A stretch of 36,690 nucleotides of DNA from Planctomycetia bacterium (lineage in GTDB: Bacteria > Planctomycetota > Phycisphaerae > Phycisphaerales > SM1A02), in contig SXOD01000010.1 of NCBI GenBank assembly GCA_005776885.1, positions 1 to 36,690 of the forward strand, written 5' to 3'. Positions 23,175-31,135 of the stretch are shown piece by piece. The first letter of the stretch is position 1, and every line of letters starts with the position of its first letter. The notes under the pieces are model-generated. The model saw only the letters and a list, made by a program, of their open reading frames with translations, was not told the origin of the DNA and made no database searches. Position numbers and translations under genes: made by a program.

Positions 23175-23787
23175 GCGCTGCCAGCCGGGGCGCGATCGCC
23201 CGAGTCGCGGCACCGCGATGGCTCCGCGCGTTTTTCTCCGAAGGCGGGAGCTCCGCGCTGGTTCGATCCTCCCCCGGCAGCACGAGCAAGGGGTCATAGC
23301 CAAATCCATTCGACCCGCGCGGGGCGAATCCGATGGTGCCCTCAAACGATCCCTCCGTCTGCGCCATGATCGACCCATCGGGCGCGGACAGGCACATCGC
23401 GCACACGAATCGGGCCGTCCGGCGCCCGTCGGGAACACCCGCGAGTGCAGCCAGCAGCTTGGCATTGTTCGCTGCATCACGCTCGGCGCGCGTCGTCCCG
23501 ACGCCTGCGTATCGCGCGCTCTGGACCCCGGGCCCGCCACCGAGCGCGTCAACGCTGAGGCCGGAATCATCCGCAAGCGCCGGCATGCCCGCCATCGCGG
23601 CATACGCCCGTGCCTTGATCCGCGCATTCTCGGCGAAGGTGGCACCCGTTTCCTCCGGCTCTGGAAAGTCACCGCCGAGGTCGAGCAAGCTCAACAACTC
23701 CACCCCATCCCCTCGCAGGATCTCGCGGACTTCCTCCACCTTGTGCGGATTGCCGGTGGCCAGGAGGATGCGAACGGGCGACTCCAT
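23140..23787 (-). CDS. rdgB: XTP/dITP pyrophosphatase RdgB (non-canonical purine NTP cleansing)
   Basis: A 215-residue enzyme that hydrolyses XTP, dITP and ITP to monophosphates and so keeps damaged purines out of DNA and RNA. It has LLATGNPHKVEEV at the N-terminus (substrate loop), FAENARIKARAYA, ALADDSGLSVDALGG (catalytic aspartates), ARYAG, and SNGFGYDPLLVLP, all family hallmarks. The start ATG at 23787 overlaps the last base of the upstream carboxylase stop (TGATG); a GTG at 23790 is an alternative. The 3' end overlaps the convergent cysteine-cluster gene by 35 bases. The C-terminal 20 residues extend past the conserved core. Confidence 0.93.
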   Translation of the reverse strand: MESPVRILLATGNPHKVEEVREILRGDGVELLSLLDLGGDFPEPEETGATFAENARIKARAYAAMAGMPALADDSGLSVDALGGGPGVQSARYAGVGTTRAERDAANNAKLLAALAGVPDGRRTARFVCAMCLSAPDGSIMAQTEGSFEGTIGFAPRGSNGFGYDPLLVLPGEDRTSAELPPSEKNARSHRGAATRAIAPRLAALTKCGDGRAMR

Positions 23788-25421
23788 CACGTCTGCAGCA
23801 CTCCGGTGGCCACTGGTGCCGTCACCGGCGCCTGCGCCGCCACCTGCATGGCCAGGATGAGTTCGTCGCGCGTCTCGCGCGGCTGGATGATCCGATCAAC
23901 CCAGCCACGGCTGGCGCCATACAGGATGTCCTGCTGCTCGCCGTAGGACGCCGTGATCGCGGCGAGGAGCTGCTCGCGCATGGTCTCGTCCACCTGCTCG
24001 CCCTTGCGCTGCCGCGCGGCGAGGTCGATCTCGAGGAGCGTCTTCGCGGCACTGCCGGCGCCCATCACGCTGCACGCGGCCGTCGGCCAAGCCAGCGTGA
24101 GCATCGGGTCAAACGCCCGGCCGCACATCGCGTAGTTGCCAGCGCCGTACGAACCACCCACGATCAGCACCACCTTGGGCACCGACGCATTGCTCATCGC
24201 GTTCACCATCTTGGCGCCCGCGCGAATGATGCCGCCCTGCTCGCTGTCGCGGCCCACCATGAATCCGGTGGTGTCGTGGACGAAGAGCAGCGGGATCGCC
24301 CGCTGGGAGCAGTCCATGATGAATCGAGCCGACTTGTCGGCGCTGTCGTCGTAGATGACGGCCGGCATGTTGGCCGCGCTCGTCGGGCCCGCCTTGCCGC
24401 CGGGCATCTGCCGCTGCGTCAGCTTGCGCTGGTTGGCCACGATCCCGCAGGCGTATCCGCCGATGCGCGCGTAGGCGCAGACGATGGACTTGCCGTACTC
24501 GGCTCGATACTCGTCGATGCTTCCGCCGTCCACGATCGTGCGCAGGAGCGCCACCATGTCGTACTGCGTGCCGGCACCCAACTTGAACACCTCCAATGGG
24601 TCCGACTCGCCCTCCGGGTCCTTCGGAGCTTCGTCGGGCGCGACAAGCCTGGCGACGGATCGATTCGCCAGCATCAGGCTGCGCAGCCGCTCCAGGCACG
24701 ACTCGTCGTCCTCCTCACGGAAGTCGACTGTGCCGGAGATCGACGCGTGCATTGAAGCCCCGCCCAGTTCCTCGCTCGAGACTTCTTGGCCGATCGCGGC
24801 CTTCACCAGTGCCGGGCCCGCCAGATAGAGCCCGCTCCCCTCCGTCATGAGGAGCGTGTCGCAGAGGACTGGCAGGTAGCCGCCACCGGCGACGCAGTTG
24901 CCCATGATCGCGGCGTATTGCGCGATGCCCTGCGCACTGAGCACGGCGTTGTTGCGAAAGATCCGCCCGAAGTCGTCGGTGTCTGGAAAGACATCTTCCT
25001 GGAGGGGCAGGAAGACTCCGGCGCTGTCCACCAGATACAGGAGCGGAAGTCGGGCGCGTTCCGCGATCGTCTGTGCCCGGATGATCTTCTTGCAGGTCAT
25101 CGGGAAGAAGGCACCGGCCTTGACCGTGGCATCGTTGGCCACCACCATGCACAGTCGCCCCTGGACCTGCCCGATCGTGGTCACCACGCCCGCACCCGGC
25201 GCGCCGCCGTATTCGCGGTACATGTTCCAGCCCGCAAAGAGGCCGCACTCCATGCGCTGCGTTTTGGGATCGAAGAGCCGGTCAAGCCGCTCGCGAGCCG
25301 TAAGACGCTTGTGGCGATGCTGCCGTTCGATCCCCGCAGGGCCTCCCCCCTGCTCCAGGCGGGCCGCTTGGGCCGTCCAGGTGGCGATCAGCTTTGGGAT
25401 GGCCGGCGTGGAGTCCGTCAT
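23787..25421 (-). CDS. Acyl-CoA carboxylase carboxyltransferase (beta) subunit, methylcrotonyl-CoA type
   Basis: A 544-residue biotin-dependent carboxyltransferase. The N-half has the ARERLDRLFD block, LPLLYLVDSAG and FGRIFRNNAVLSAQGI. The C-half has IPLLFVHDTTGFMVG, EQGGIIRAGAKMVNA and GGSYGAGNYAMCGRAFDP, with the glycine-rich oxyanion-hole segments of both crotonase-like halves intact. The text is closest to methylcrotonyl-CoA carboxylase beta (leucine breakdown), but geranyl-CoA or related carboxylases cannot be excluded. No biotin-carboxylase alpha subunit is in the window. ATG 25421 is preceded at seven bases by TATCCT and has no Shine-Dalgarno. rdgB follows with a one-base overlap. Confidence 0.9.
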   Translation of the reverse strand: MTDSTPAIPKLIATWTAQAARLEQGGGPAGIERQHRHKRLTARERLDRLFDPKTQRMECGLFAGWNMYREYGGAPGAGVVTTIGQVQGRLCMVVANDATVKAGAFFPMTCKKIIRAQTIAERARLPLLYLVDSAGVFLPLQEDVFPDTDDFGRIFRNNAVLSAQGIAQYAAIMGNCVAGGGYLPVLCDTLLMTEGSGLYLAGPALVKAAIGQEVSSEELGGASMHASISGTVDFREEDDESCLERLRSLMLANRSVARLVAPDEAPKDPEGESDPLEVFKLGAGTQYDMVALLRTIVDGGSIDEYRAEYGKSIVCAYARIGGYACGIVANQRKLTQRQMPGGKAGPTSAANMPAVIYDDSADKSARFIMDCSQRAIPLLFVHDTTGFMVGRDSEQGGIIRAGAKMVNAMSNASVPKVVLIVGGSYGAGNYAMCGRAFDPMLTLAWPTAACSVMGAGSAAKTLLEIDLAARQRKGEQVDETMREQLLAAITASYGEQQDILYGASRGWVDRIIQPRETRDELILAMQVAAQAPVTAPVATGVLQT

Positions 25422-25428
25422 GCCGCGG

Positions 25429-25434
25429 AGGATA
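25429..25434 (-). promoter_or_regulatory. Candidate -10 element of the carboxylase gene
   Basis: TATCCT on the minus strand, seven bases before the ATG. Four 12-base repeats begin 15 bases upstream of it, where a -35 or operator would lie. Confidence 0.4.
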
Positions 25435-25449
25435 GGGGGCTCGGTTGCT

Positions 25450-25497
25450 GGTTCGATCGCTGACTCGATCGCTGACTCGATCGCTCGTTCGATCGAC
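25450..25497. repeat. Four 12-base tandem repeats with CGATCG cores
   Basis: GGTTCGATCGCT, GACTCGATCGCT twice, and CGTTCGATCGAC follow each other without gaps. Each holds the palindrome CGATCG in a TCGATCG context. The array lies upstream of the carboxylase gene and may bind a regulator, or be a neutral expansion. Confidence 0.75.
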
Positions 25498-25829
25498 GTG
25501 GAACCATTGACGCGGTCGGATCATTGAGAAAAACTGGAATATCCCACCGCTTCAAGGGGCCCGAGGCGATTGAATGTGTGGGAGCGGTAGGTGTCGTCGC
25601 CCCAATCCCCAGCCGCCCCGCCGCGGCGGTGGGTGACGCGACATCAATCGGTTATCAGACTTGCCGGCAGGGCCCGGGGCTGCTCGAGTCAAACGAGAGC
25701 TGGACCAGTTCCAGTCCCTCACCTGCACCACGCCTCCTCCACCAGCGCACCCACAGCCCCATCTCCACCCCGCAGCCCCCGCCACCTCCTCCGTCGAGGG
25801 TGGAAGTCGCATGCCGGTGTTGGCCTGTC
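25498..25829. other. Non-coding region upstream of rpsO
   Basis: Together with flanking parts this is a 545-base gap between the carboxylase and rpsO. Open frames exist on both strands but show no recognisable protein, no ribosome-binding site and Pro/Ser-rich composition, so I regard them as chance. From about 25729 to 25795 the plus strand is strongly C-rich and poor in G. No tRNA or known RNA was recognised. Confidence 0.5.
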
Positions 25830-25843
25830 AACCCTGCAGGGTT
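25830..25843. promoter_or_regulatory. 14-base perfect palindrome upstream of the rpsO promoter
   Basis: AACCCTGCAGGGTT reads the same on both strands and ends 33 bases before the predicted -35. It is a candidate operator; the protein is unknown. Confidence 0.4.
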
Positions 25844-25876
25844 CACGCCACGCTAGGCGCAACAGCTTCCCCCCAC

Positions 25877-25905
25877 TTGCCCCCGCGGCGGCCATCCCGT
25901 AGACT
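25877..25905 (+). promoter_or_regulatory. Predicted promoter of rpsO-pnp
   Basis: TTGCCC (25877-25882), a 17-base spacer and TAGACT (25900-25905). Transcription would start near 25912, leaving a leader of about 55 bases. Confidence 0.45.
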
Positions 25906-25966
25906 GCTCGGCTCGATTCAAACGGAAAGGAACAGTCGGCCCAGCGTGGGTCGACCACCAGGAACC

Positions 25967-26236
25967 ATGACCATCTCAGCCACCACCAAGAAGCAGGTCG
26001 TCGCCGACAACCGTCGACACGACTCTGACAGTGGGTCGCCCGAGGTCCAGATCGCGATCCTCACGGAGCGCGTCAACGCCCTCACCGACCACTTCAAGCA
26101 GCATCGCAAGGACCACGCTGGCCGCCGGGGGCTCTTGCTCCTCGTCGGCAGGCGCAACCGCCTGCTCAAGTACCTCGCCGCGACCCGCCGCGAGGACTAC
26201 ACCAAGCTCATTCACAAGCTCGGCTTGCGCAAGTAA
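25967..26236 (+). CDS. rpsO: 30S ribosomal protein S15
   Basis: An 89-residue protein of exactly the usual length. It aligns throughout with the family: DSGSPEVQIAILTERVNALT, HFKQHRKDHAGRRGLLLLVG, RNRLLKYLAATRREDYTKLI and the ending LGLRK. S15 binds the central domain of 16S rRNA early in 30S assembly and in many bacteria represses its own mRNA. ATG 25967 with AGGAA just upstream is the only start that gives the family N-terminus. rpsO followed by pnp is the classic bacterial order. Confidence 0.97.
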   Translation: MTISATTKKQVVADNRRHDSDSGSPEVQIAILTERVNALTDHFKQHRKDHAGRRGLLLLVGRRNRLLKYLAATRREDYTKLIHKLGLRK

Positions 26237-26254
26237 GCCAGCGGCGCCCCCGCC

Positions 26255-26299
26255 CCGCCAAGCGAACTTGGCGGATGATTGGCGGATGATTGGCGGATG
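26255..26299 (+). other. Hairpin and 11-base tandem repeats between rpsO and pnp
   Basis: CCGCCAAG (26255-26262), loop CGAA, CTTGGCGG (26267-26274) form a perfect 8-base stem 18 bases after the rpsO stop. The 3' arm is part of three tandem copies of TTGGCGGATGA (26268-26278, 26279-26289, 26290-26299, the last lacking its final A), so the 5' arm could pair with any copy. There is no T-run, so it is not a simple terminator. Confidence 0.7.
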
Positions 26300-26408
26300 T
26301 TCGGCCGGCTGCACGCCGCCACGGGTCTGTTCTCGTTGGCCACTTGCAATCCTGCCGTCCTCATCCAGGGCGCCTTCCACTCACTCCGAACCGGAGCCCG
26401 TTCTGAAT

Positions 26409-28709
26409 ATGTCAAACAAGATCCACGCCATCGTTGAGCGCGAGATCGCCGGCCGCACCCTTCGCATGGAGACTGGCAAGGTTGCCAAGCTCGCAAGCGG
26501 CGCCGTGATGATCTCGTTCGCCGACACCTACATCCTCTGCACCGCCGTGCGCGCCAACCCCCGCGCCGGCATCGACTTCTTCCCCCTCACCTGCGACTAT
26601 CGCGAGAAGACCCCGGCCGGCGGCAAGTTCCCCGGCGGCTTCAAGAAGCGCGAGGGGCCGCCGAGCGAGAAGGAAATCCTCACCATGCGGATGATGGATC
26701 GACCGATCCGCCCGCTCTTCCCCAATGGCTTCATCGACGAGATCCAGCTCCAGGGGCTGGTCATGAGCCACGATGTCCAGAATGACTCGGACGTGATCGC
26801 CTGCAACGGCGTTTCCGCCGCGCTCAACCTCACCGATGCCCCGTACGAGGGACCCGTCGCCACCGTGCGCGTGGGCCGCATCGTGACGGAGTCGGGCCCG
26901 ACGTTCGTGCTGTTCCCCACCCAGGCGCAGATGGAGTTCAGCGACCTGGACCTGGTCCTCTCGGGCCACAAGGACGGGATCAACATGATCGAGGTCGGCG
27001 CCGCCGAGGTCGACGAAGCCACCATGGTCGAGGCCATTCGCTTCGGCTGCGAGACCGGCATCAAGCCACTCCTCGAGATGATGGCGGAACTGCGCGCCAA
27101 GTCGGGCGCGCCTGCCATTCGCCTGGGTGATGTCACCATCCCCAGCGACGAGGTCATGTCCAAGGTCAAGTCGCTCGCCTACGACAAGCTCGTGGCTGCG
27201 CGCCAGATCAAGGGCAAGCACGACCGAAACAGCGAAGTGGACTCCATCAAGAAGTGGTGCCTGGAGTCGGCCTTCTCCGTGCCCGCCGGCCTCTCCTACA
27301 GCGACCACATGGTGGCCAGCAAGAAGGCGGCCGAGGCCAAGGAAGCCCTTCGCATCCTGGAGAAAAAGGTCACCCACTACCTCGTCGCCGAGAAGGGCAT
27401 TCGCGCCGATGGCCGCGGCCTCAACGAGATCCGCGCGCTTGACATGAGCGTCTCGCTCTTCCCGCGCACCCACGGCTCCGCGTTCTTCCAGCGTGGCGAG
27501 ACCCAGTCCCTGGTCTCCTGCACCCTGGGCACCATCAAGGACGAGCAGATCGTCGACGGCCTGCTCCCCGAGTACGCCAAGAAGTTCTACCTCCATTACA
27601 ACTTCCCCCCCTTCTGCACGGGCGAGGCTGGCCGAATCGCCAGCCCCGGCCGCCGCGAGATCGGCCACGGCGCGCTCGCCGAGCGATCGCTCCTGGCGAT
27701 CCTCCCCAACGCGGAGGACTTCCCCTACACCATCCGCCTGGTCTCGGACATCACCGAGTCCAACGGCTCCTCCAGCATGGCCTCGGTCTGCGGCGGATGC
27801 CTGGCGCTCATGGACGCGGGCGTCCCCATCAAGGCCACGTGCGCCGGCATCTCCGTCGGCCGCTTCACCAGCACTGACGGCCGCGTCACGCACGTGACCG
27901 ACATCATCGGCGAGGAAGATTTCTTCGGCGAGATGGACTTCAAGGTCTGCGGCACGCGCGATGGCATCACCGGCATCCAGCTGGACCTCAAGGCCCGCGG
28001 CCTGGGCATCGACGAGATCGCCTCGATCTTCGAGCAGGCGAAGGTTGGCCGCCTCTGGATCATCGGCGAACTCGAGAAGTGCCTCCCGACGCCGCGCGCC
28101 GACATCGCCGCGCACGCGCCGCGCATCACCAAGGTCAAGATCGACCCGGAGAAAATCGGCAAGCTCATCGGCCCCGGTGGCAAGACCATCCGAGGCATCC
28201 AGGAGCGCACGGGCGCGAAGATCGACGTCGAGGAAGACGGCACCGTTTTCATCGCCTGCTGCGACGCTGCTGCGGCCAGCCAGGCGCGCGCGGAGGTCGA
28301 GGCCCTCGGCGCCGAGATCAAGGTGGGCTCCGTCTACGACGGCAAGGTGGTCTCGATTCGCGAGTTCGGCTGCTTCGTGGAGCTGGCCCCCGGCACCGAC
28401 GGCATGTGCCACGTCTCCGAGCTGGCCTATGGCTTCGTCAAGAAGGTTGACGACGTGGTCAAGGTTGGCGACACCGTCAAGGTCAAGGTCATCAACGTCG
28501 ATGACACCGGCCGCATCAAGCTGAGCCGCAAGGCCATGCTCCCCGTCCCCGAGGGGATGGAGGCCGAGGCCGTCGGCGCTGGCGCTGGCGAAGGCGGCGG
28601 ATACGGCGGTGGCGGTGGCGGCGGCGGTGGCGGCGGACGCCGGGACCGCGGCGACCGGGGTGGCCGTGGCGACCGGGGTGGCCGTGGCGACCGGGGCCCC
28701 CGCGACTGA
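26409..28709 (+). CDS. pnp: Polyribonucleotide nucleotidyltransferase (PNPase)
   Basis: A 766-residue 3'-5' phosphorolytic exoribonuclease, part of the RNA degradation machinery. In order there are two RNase PH-like domains joined by a helical domain. The first carries FFPLTCDYREKTPAGGKFPGGF, the second RTHGSAFFQRGETQ and SSMASVCGGCLALMDAGVP. Then comes a KH domain with IGKLIGPGGKTIRGIQERTG, then an S1 domain with GSVYDGKVVSIREFGCFVEL. The last 40 or so residues are a low-complexity tail, a long glycine run followed by GDRGGRGDRGGRGDRG. Such RGG-type tails bind RNA. ATG 26409 gives the family N-terminus. It follows rpsO by 172 bases and ends before a strong terminator. Confidence 0.97.
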   Translation: MSNKIHAIVEREIAGRTLRMETGKVAKLASGAVMISFADTYILCTAVRANPRAGIDFFPLTCDYREKTPAGGKFPGGFKKREGPPSEKEILTMRMMDRPIRPLFPNGFIDEIQLQGLVMSHDVQNDSDVIACNGVSAALNLTDAPYEGPVATVRVGRIVTESGPTFVLFPTQAQMEFSDLDLVLSGHKDGINMIEVGAAEVDEATMVEAIRFGCETGIKPLLEMMAELRAKSGAPAIRLGDVTIPSDEVMSKVKSLAYDKLVAARQIKGKHDRNSEVDSIKKWCLESAFSVPAGLSYSDHMVASKKAAEAKEALRILEKKVTHYLVAEKGIRADGRGLNEIRALDMSVSLFPRTHGSAFFQRGETQSLVSCTLGTIKDEQIVDGLLPEYAKKFYLHYNFPPFCTGEAGRIASPGRREIGHGALAERSLLAILPNAEDFPYTIRLVSDITESNGSSSMASVCGGCLALMDAGVPIKATCAGISVGRFTSTDGRVTHVTDIIGEEDFFGEMDFKVCGTRDGITGIQLDLKARGLGIDEIASIFEQAKVGRLWIIGELEKCLPTPRADIAAHAPRITKVKIDPEKIGKLIGPGGKTIRGIQERTGAKIDVEEDGTVFIACCDAAAASQARAEVEALGAEIKVGSVYDGKVVSIREFGCFVELAPGTDGMCHVSELAYGFVKKVDDVVKVGDTVKVKVINVDDTGRIKLSRKAMLPVPEGMEAEAVGAGAGEGGGYGGGGGGGGGGGRRDRGDRGGRGDRGGRGDRGPRD

Positions 28710-28738
28710 GCGAGTCCTTCCTGACTCTGACCCTTCAA

Positions 28739-28765
28739 GGGGGCGGCTCCGGCCGCCCCCTTTTT
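28739..28765 (+). terminator. Rho-independent terminator after pnp
   Basis: A perfect 9-base stem, GGGGGCGGC (28739-28747) with GCCGCCCCC (28752-28760), with a TCCG loop and five T. Confidence 0.92.
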
Positions 28766-28828
28766 CATGTCACCCTGAGCCGCCAACAACACAAAGTCAA
28801 CTTCCGGTAACTGATTTTGGTGCCCGCC

Positions 28829-28857
28829 TTGCATACTTCCCGAACTTGGACCACAAT
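28829..28857 (+). promoter_or_regulatory. Possible promoter of the cold-shock gene
   Basis: TTGCAT (28829-28834), a 17-base spacer and CACAAT (28852-28857), a moderate match. A start near 28864 leaves a leader of about 75 bases that includes a small ACCCC/GGGGT hairpin near 28863-28878. Confidence 0.4.
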
Positions 28858-28937
28858 ACGGGTACCCCTTCCTGGGGGTCGTGGGTTGGGAGCCATTTCC
28901 CTGCGCACGAGGCACGCACCCTGTCGGAGACACACGA

Positions 28938-29192
28938 ATGTCGGATCAGACGCGCATCGAAGGCATGGAAGGCACCGTCAAGTGGTTCGACGCGCGCAAG
29001 GGGTTTGGATTCATCGTCGGACCTGAAGGGCAGGACATCTTTGTCCACTTCAGCGTGATCGAACAAGACGCCGGCTTCCGGACCTTCAAGGACGGCGAAC
29101 GGATCGTCTATTCGGCGGATCGCGGCGCGAAGGGCTGGGCAGCGACCGCTGCGCGGAGCTTGGTGCGCACGACCGCACCGGCCCACGGCTGA
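28938..29192 (+). CDS. Cold-shock domain protein (CspA family)
   Basis: An 84-residue single-stranded nucleic-acid-binding protein. The cold-shock domain starts at GMEGTVKWFDARKGFGFIVG, which holds RNP1 (KGFGFI). IFVHFSVI is RNP2. The family is usually about 65-75 residues; here a short N-terminal extension and an Arg/Thr/Pro tail are added. ATG 28938, with GGAG eight bases upstream, is chosen over a longer in-frame start that adds 19 unrelated residues. The protein is probably an RNA chaperone; whether it is cold-induced cannot be told. The histidine kinase starts seven bases after its stop, so the two may be cotranscribed. Confidence 0.93.
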   Translation: MSDQTRIEGMEGTVKWFDARKGFGFIVGPEGQDIFVHFSVIEQDAGFRTFKDGERIVYSADRGAKGWAATAARSLVRTTAPAHG

Positions 29193-29198
29193 CCTCGC

Positions 29199-29960
29199 GT
29201 GGCCAGCGACGATCGACCCGACGGCACCGCCGACCTCAGTGCCCTCGGCACCGGTCTGGCCCACGAGATCAAGAACCCGCTGTCCACGCTGGTGCTCAAC
29301 GCCCAGATCCTTCGCGAAGACATCCTGGACTTGGACCTTCCCGACGAACAGGCCGGGTCCATCGTTCGGCGGGTGGACACCCTCACGCGCGAGGCCAACC
29401 GCCTCAAGGACATCCTCGAGGACTTCCTCCGCTACGCCGGTCGAATGGTCTTGGACCCGGCGCCTGTCGATCTTCGCGAGGCCATCGACGAGCTGGCCGA
29501 TTTCGTCCACCCCCAATGCGACCGCGCCGGCGTCCGACTTCGCGTCGACCTCCCCGCCTCGCCGGTCGTGGTGCCGATCGATGCCCGGCTCATCAAGCAG
29601 GCCCTCCTGAACCTCTTGGTCAACGCGCTGCAGGCCATGGGGAACGAGTCACCCGAAGCAACGCCGCGCCCCGATCGCGCGAGCGAGCTGATCGTCAAGC
29701 TTGAGGGTCCAATGGATGGGATGGTCCGCATCCACGTGATCGATACGGGCCCAGGGATCGAAGCCGACCAGGCGTCTGCCGTCTTTCGACCCTACGTCAC
29801 GTCGAAGAAGTCCGGTTCCGGGCTGGGGCTCCCCACGGCACGGCGCATCGCCGCGGAGCATGGAGGCACGCTGGACCTGCACACCACGCCCGGCGTGGGA
29901 TGCGACTTCGTGATGTCGCTGCCCACGAACCCCGCTATTCCAGCCAGTCCTTCTTCTTGA
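29199..29960 (+). CDS. Soluble histidine kinase (NtrB-like core, no sensor domain)
   Basis: A 253-residue kinase made of little more than the catalytic core. The H-box is GLAHEIKNPLS with His22. The N-box LLNLLVNALQAM holds Asn138 and Asn142. DTGPGI (182-187) and GSGLGLP (206-212) form the ATP-binding site. There is no membrane helix and no PAS or other sensor domain; only about 15 residues precede the H-box. Its signal may therefore come from a partner protein. No response regulator lies nearby. It starts at GTG 29199, seven bases after the cold-shock gene. Its last 26 bases overlap the convergent topoisomerase gene. Confidence 0.9.
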   Translation: MASDDRPDGTADLSALGTGLAHEIKNPLSTLVLNAQILREDILDLDLPDEQAGSIVRRVDTLTREANRLKDILEDFLRYAGRMVLDPAPVDLREAIDELADFVHPQCDRAGVRLRVDLPASPVVVPIDARLIKQALLNLLVNALQAMGNESPEATPRPDRASELIVKLEGPMDGMVRIHVIDTGPGIEADQASAVFRPYVTSKKSGSGLGLPTARRIAAEHGGTLDLHTTPGVGCDFVMSLPTNPAIPASPSS

Positions 29961-31077
29961 GCCGCTCCGGGACGTACGTCTCGGTCACGTAGGAGATGTC
30001 CTTCGTGATCAGCGACTCCACTTCCATCTTGAAGCCGTTCTTGAGGAGTGTCGCGATCTCGCGTTGCCACCCCTTGTGGTCGGCAAACCACGGGTAGTCC
30101 GCGATCTCCCGGGCGCGCTTGATGTCCGTGTCGGTCAGCGCGATCTGCACGTCGTCCGAGAGTTCACAGTCGATGTAGTCGCGGGCCCGGATGCCAATGA
30201 ACTTGGCGTCGGGGATGGCCAGGCGCTCACTCTCGAACGCGAGCGAGATCGATCCCTGCTTGAGGACGGAGTAGATGTAATGCCCCCAGGGGTCGCAATC
30301 CAGGAGGCAGTACACGGGAAGCTTGAGCTCCTCATGGAGCCGGCGGAGCAGGCGGCGCACGCCGCGGGGAGGCTGGCCGCCTCCCTCCGTCAGGATGCAG
30401 TTGTGCTTCTCCCAGAATCGATCCTCGTTGAAGCGGCTCCAGACCGTGTTCTTCTCGACGTGGAGGATGAACTTGGCCTCGCACTTCTTGAACTGGATGA
30501 CGTCGGGCTCGACGATCGACGGAATCGCGTAGCCGCCTGAGCCCATGTGACGGCAGTCGATCTCGTCTCCGGAATCGACCAGCGTGATGTTCCCGACGAT
30601 CGTCCCGGCCTTCTTGGCAAAGATGTGCAGCTCCTCGCGAAGCGCCGAGAGCGACACCTCGAGGTCCTCCAGGATGCCGTCCGACTCGCCCTGGTCGGCA
30701 AAGGTCTTCTCCTTGGTGCCGGCCACGGTATGGAGCCCCTTGTAGAACATTCCACGGAGTGAGAGCGTCTTCTCGGCTTCGATCAGCGACTTGATCGATT
30801 CGGCGTGGAGGAGGGACTGCATGAATCCCTTGGCTTGGCTGAGATTGAAGAGCTGCCGCTCCTGGCAGCCGTCTCCCATCTGGAGGATCCCCTTCTTCTT
30901 GTTCCAGATGGTGTTGGTTCGGGTGCGGGAGGGAACCTGGAGCGTGGGCTCCACGCCTCCGAGCGACTTGGCCGCCACGCCATCGGCCACCTCCACGATG
31001 CGATTGAGGGTGCGGACGTCGCGCTCCTTCTTGGAGCCGCGCGACGATGATCCGGCCGCTGGCTTCTTCGTGGCCAT
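29935..31077 (-). CDS. DNA topoisomerase VI subunit A (Spo11-like)
   Basis: A 380-residue homologue of the DNA-cleaving subunit of the type IIB topoisomerase. The winged-helix 5Y-CAP region has SLRGMFYKG, where Tyr112 is the likely catalytic tyrosine (family R-x-x-(Y/F)-Y). The TOPRIM metal site is HVEKN (Glu208) and LLDCDPWGHYIYS (Asp260, Asp262), a near-exact match to the family's D-x-D-P-x-G-x-x-I block. Length is normal. The start ATG 31077 has AAGGA nine bases upstream. Subunit B is encoded 58 bases upstream, so a complete A2B2 enzyme that relaxes and decatenates DNA can be made. Topoisomerase VI is archaeal and plant in main distribution but also known from some bacteria. Confidence 0.93.
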   Translation of the reverse strand: MATKKPAAGSSSRGSKKERDVRTLNRIVEVADGVAAKSLGGVEPTLQVPSRTRTNTIWNKKKGILQMGDGCQERQLFNLSQAKGFMQSLLHAESIKSLIEAEKTLSLRGMFYKGLHTVAGTKEKTFADQGESDGILEDLEVSLSALREELHIFAKKAGTIVGNITLVDSGDEIDCRHMGSGGYAIPSIVEPDVIQFKKCEAKFILHVEKNTVWSRFNEDRFWEKHNCILTEGGGQPPRGVRRLLRRLHEELKLPVYCLLDCDPWGHYIYSVLKQGSISLAFESERLAIPDAKFIGIRARDYIDCELSDDVQIALTDTDIKRAREIADYPWFADHKGWQREIATLLKNGFKMEVESLITKDISYVTETYVPERLKKKDWLE

Positions 31078-31135
31078 CAGGTGAGTTCCTTCCGATTCCC
31101 TTGCCCGGCGCGTGCTTCATGGTGAACGGGCGCGT

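Noticed and set aside
25450..25497. GGTTCGATC in the repeat array as the T-arm of a tRNA
   Set aside because: No acceptor stem, D-arm or anticodon arm can be placed around it; the motif is part of the 12-base repeat.
25450..25497. The tandem repeats as a CRISPR array
   Set aside because: The units are only 12 bases and directly abut, with no spacers, and there are no cas genes nearby.
25524..25856. A 110-codon open frame upstream of rpsO
   Set aside because: There is no ribosome-binding site and no recognisable domain, and it has a proline run from the C-rich strand; overlapping frames on the other strand are equally long.
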